Of a DNA stretch of 15,600 bases, positions 13,372 to 15,600 are shown piece by piece (the stretch's first letter is position 1; each line of letters opens with the position of its first letter). The notes beneath the pieces are model-generated. The model did not search any database and was not told the origin of the DNA. It was given only the letters and a program-made list of their open reading frames with translations. The stretch comes from Chloroflexota bacterium (GTDB lineage Bacteria; Chloroflexota; Limnocylindria; Limnocylindrales; CSP1-4): NCBI GenBank assembly GCA_005880805.1, contig VBFZ01000127.1, positions 14,898 to 30,497 on the forward strand, read 5' to 3'. The position numbers were made by a program, and so were the translations under genes.

Positions 13372-13569
13372 GCGAGCGTGAGGAAAGCGTGCGCGTGCGC
13401 CCCTCCGTATAGTCACTCCACGCCCGTCGCCGGCAACCTGCCGCCGACACAGGCCCGACGTATTCCCATGCTGGTCTCGAGGGGGACATGTCCAACCAGG
13501 AAGTGCTGTCGACCGATTGCGTCGACTGGCATCCCTGATCCGAATCGCGCGTCGCGCTGCCTCGCCCGG
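13372..13569 (+). other. Leader region before the MalT-type regulator, with a weak -10
   Basis: In 198 bases without an assigned long gene I see GCGTGCGCGTGCGC (13387-13400), a possible -10 hexamer TATAGT at 13408-13413 without a clear -35, and a short reading frame at 13488-13538. The regulator's own frame is open through this region, with an in-frame ATG at 13468, so part may be coding. Confidence 0.35.
13488..13538 (+). CDS. Possible 16-residue leader peptide
   Basis: An ATG preceded by CGAGGGGGAC, the best ribosome-binding site in this region, opens MSNQEVLSTDCVDWHP and stops at 13536-13538, 31 bases before the regulator ATG at 13570. It could be a translated leader controlling the regulator, or chance. 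There is no run of a single amino acid of the attenuator kind. Confidence 0.25.
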   Translation: MSNQEVLSTDCVDWHP

Positions 13570-15600
13570 ATGACTCCCAGAACTTCGCGAACGAGTGGGA
13601 TCCGAGCGCCCGGCCTTCCGCTGCTCGTGCGCACCCGCTTGCAACCGCCCGTCCTGCACGCATACACGGTTGCGCGGCCCCGACTCGCGTCTCTGCTGGA
13701 TAACGCAGCCGCATATCCCCTCGTCCTTGTCACCGCCCCGCCCGGATTCGGAAAGACGACTGCGATCACCGCCTGGCTTCGCGAAACTGGGCGACCGCAC
13801 GCGTGGTTGTCGGTCGAGCCGTCCGAGAACGATCAGGTCCGGTTCGCCACGTACGTCGTTGCTGCGATTCGCCGCGCGCGCCCAAAGCTCGGCGCCGCTG
13901 CTCTTGCCGCTCTCCAGGACCCGAATGTCGATGTCGTCCAGAGCGTTGTACCCGCGCTGCTCGACGACATCTCCCTGGATAGCGGTCACCTCACTGTCGT
14001 CCTCGACGATTACGACGCGATCGCGAGCGACGCCTGTCACGCGTTCGTCGCGGCGATTCTCGACGGCGCACGCCTGTCGATCGTCATCTCTTCACGCCTG
14101 GTCCCGCCGCTCGACGTCGGTCGCCTCCGCTCTGAGGGCGGCGTCGCGGAAATCGGCGCGGCGGATCTTCGGTTTTCGGAAGCAGAGGTCGGCGAGTTCC
14201 TGACTCGGGCGCTCGGTGCTCAAGTTGACCGCGAACTCGTGGCTGCCGTGGCGCATCGAACGGACGGGTGGCCTGCCGCACTCAACCTCGCGGTCCTGGC
14301 CATCCGCGGCAAGGGCGGACCGGAGGCGCTGCGACACTTCCGCGGCTGGCACCCATTCTTCGTCGACTATCTCCGGGACGAATTCCTCGCGTCGCAACCG
14401 CCACACGTGAGTGAGTTCCTGAGTGACACCGCTGTGCTCGAGCGACTCAGCGGCCCCTTGTGCGACGCGGTGACCGGCAGGGACGACAGCACTGCCCTGC
14501 TGCAGGCGCTCGAGCGAGGCTATGCCTTCGTGTCGAGCCTCGACCAACGGCACGAGTGGTTCCGGTATCACCCGCTATTGCGGGAGGCGATGCAGAACGA
14601 GTTAAGGAGGTCGAAACCCAGCCGGGTTCCTGTTCTTCTTGACCGCGCTGCGCGATGGCACGAGGCAAACGGGACACTCGACGAGGCATCGCGGTACGCG
14701 CTTCAGGCCGGGAACCACGAGTTTCTCGGTCGTCTGATCGCGCGGCATTACCTGGTCTTCATCCGGGGCGGCCACCAATCCGACCTCCGTTCGCTGCTCG
14801 ACGCCGTCGACTTGGAACGTCTCGGCCTTACGCGCGCCGCAGTGGGGTTCGTCGCGGCGCTCGAGGCTGGGCTGGCGGGCAGCAGCGAAACGGAGGTCGA
14901 GCGGCACGTCGCCGAATTCGAGGCGGTCGGTTTCGGTGATGTCCTGCCGACCGGCATTCCGTCCGCGGAAGCGGGCGCCCTCTTCGTTCGCGCGGCCTTT
15001 CTCCATGGCGACCTGAGTCGGCCGCGTGCCGCTGGCGAGCGCGCGATCACAGGGTGGCCGGACAATCGCTACCTGGACGGCATCGGCCGTGTCGCCATCG
15101 GGTACTCCCATTACCTCTCGGGGCAGCTGGACGCCGCGCGGGTGGTCCTCGCGCCGTTTGGCCTGACGTTCGACGCCCGACGTCCGCTCATCAGCATCTT
15201 CGGAGTCAGTGTCAGGGCGTTGCTCGAGGTGGCTGCCGGCAACGTCCGGGCCGGCCTCGTCGCAGCCCGCAGCGCGTACCGGGCCGCTGGACGGTCGGGC
15301 CTCACGGATCGAGTTTCCACGGCTATCGCGCACGAGGCACTCGCGGCCGCCCTGGCGGCGAGCGGTGATGAAACGGGGGCCTTGCCTCTCATTGAGCGAG
15401 CCGTGCAGTTGACCAGCCCCAATCAGCCGCTCCAGCGCGCCTCAGCGCTGCTCACCCGGGCAACCATCCTGGCTGGGATCGGCGACCGAGATGGGAGCAT
15501 CGCCTCCGCCGCCGAGGCAAGAACGCTCGTCCTCGCGAGCCGCGATCCGGGCGCTCTCCCAATGCGCGTCGAGGCCGTCATGCAACCGCTGATGGCTTCC
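13570..15600 (+). CDS. MalT-type LuxR-family ATP-dependent transcriptional regulator, N-terminal part
   Basis: The frame is open to the window end: 677 codons from ATG 13570. Signs of the large MalT/LAL family of signal-transducing ATPases: LLVRTRLQPP at the N-terminus, Walker A APPGFGKTT (56-64), WLSVEPSENDQVRFATYV (79-96), Walker B VVLDDYDAI (143-151), SSRLVPPLDVGRLRSEG (174-190), then ADLRFSEAEV (198-207) and RTDGWPAALNLA (230-241). FVDYLRDEFL and TAVLERLSGPLCDAVTGRDD follow, then RYHPLLREAM and a helical repeat region (WHEANGTLDEASRYALQAGN onward). The C-terminal LuxR DNA-binding helix-turn-helix should lie beyond 15600. In the family, ATP plus an inducer drive oligomerisation and activation. 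The start is uncertain: no clear ribosome-binding site at 13570; alternatives are ATG 13468 and GTG 13627. The inducer is unknown; sugar sensing would be a guess. Confidence 0.88.
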   Translation, partial: MTPRTSRTSGIRAPGLPLLVRTRLQPPVLHAYTVARPRLASLLDNAAAYPLVLVTAPPGFGKTTAITAWLRETGRPHAWLSVEPSENDQVRFATYVVAAIRRARPKLGAAALAALQDPNVDVVQSVVPALLDDISLDSGHLTVVLDDYDAIASDACHAFVAAILDGARLSIVISSRLVPPLDVGRLRSEGGVAEIGAADLRFSEAEVGEFLTRALGAQVDRELVAAVAHRTDGWPAALNLAVLAIRGKGGPEALRHFRGWHPFFVDYLRDEFLASQPPHVSEFLSDTAVLERLSGPLCDAVTGRDDSTALLQALERGYAFVSSLDQRHEWFRYHPLLREAMQNELRRSKPSRVPVLLDRAARWHEANGTLDEASRYALQAGNHEFLGRLIARHYLVFIRGGHQSDLRSLLDAVDLERLGLTRAAVGFVAALEAGLAGSSETEVERHVAEFEAVGFGDVLPTGIPSAEAGALFVRAAFLHGDLSRPRAAGERAITGWPDNRYLDGIGRVAIGYSHYLSGQLDAARVVLAPFGLTFDARRPLISIFGVSVRALLEVAAGNVRAGLVAARSAYRAAGRSGLTDRVSTAIAHEALAAALAASGDETGALPLIERAVQLTSPNQPLQRASALLTRATILAGIGDRDGSIASAAEARTLVLASRDPGALPMRVEAVMQPLMAS

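Noticed and set aside
13595..14203. 202-codon plus-strand frame in the regulator region
   Set aside because: Out of frame with the clear MalT-type protein (Walker A and B, GWPAALNL) and made of Arg/Ser-rich sequence with no domain.
14600..14612. TTAAGGAGGTCG inside the regulator gene as an internal translation start
   Set aside because: It matches a strong ribosome-binding site, but no start codon follows at a suitable distance and the regulator frame is continuous through it.
1..15600. Mobile element, prophage, CRISPR, toxin-antitoxin or biosynthetic cluster
   Set aside because: No transposase, integrase, spaced repeat array, tRNA-flanked attachment site or cas-like protein is visible, and composition is even throughout.

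Overview
The window is uniformly GC-rich, dense bacterial chromosome with no mobile element, CRISPR array, rRNA or tRNA that I can see. Base composition, frequent GTG/TTG starts, a DUF5679-type mini-protein, Pro-Thr-linker surface proteins and a MalT-type LuxR regulator fit a soil or freshwater Chloroflexota (Limnocylindria-like). That placement is inference from style and was not tested against any database.

Layout. (1) 1-1123: the 3' end of an error-prone DNA polymerase (DnaE2/ImuC type) converges, with one base between stops, on a minus-strand membrane protein of unknown function. (2) 1124-1389: a divergent regulatory region holding four 11-bp direct repeats with core CGGGTGA, then a likely extended -10 promoter. 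(3) 1390-4932: a large secreted, membrane-anchored protein with a signal peptide, a lamin-tail domain, two Pro/Thr linkers, about seven small beta-barrel (OB-like) repeats and a C-terminal membrane anchor. (4) 4918-6121: a perfect inverted repeat, a sigma70-like promoter, a uridine-phosphorylase-family gene, a 46-residue DUF5679 protein and a good intrinsic terminator. (5) 6183-11682: a lower-glycolysis cluster of ROK sugar kinase, gap, pgk, eno and a small membrane protein. The last three are joined by 4-bp GTGA stop/start overlaps. No tpiA lies between pgk and eno. (6) 11670-12417: a 21-bp tandem duplication at a convergent junction, then rpsT on the minus strand encoding S20 with an unusually long Ala/Lys/Arg-rich tail. 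(7) 12496-13371: an EamA-like multi-pass transporter. (8) 13372-15600: a leader region, then the N-terminal two thirds of a MalT/LuxR-family ATP-dependent regulator that runs off the window.

The genes mostly do housekeeping work. The glycolytic cluster would carry glucose phosphorylation and the steps from glyceraldehyde-3-phosphate to phosphoenolpyruvate, apart from phosphoglycerate mutase. The phosphorylase salvages nucleosides into ribose-1-phosphate. The least ordinary part is 1200-4940: a helically phased repeat array resembling OmpR/PhoB-type operator arrays, next to an uncharacterised multi-domain surface protein. A second point is a near-identical 16-bp promoter sequence upstream of both the sugar kinase and rpsT.
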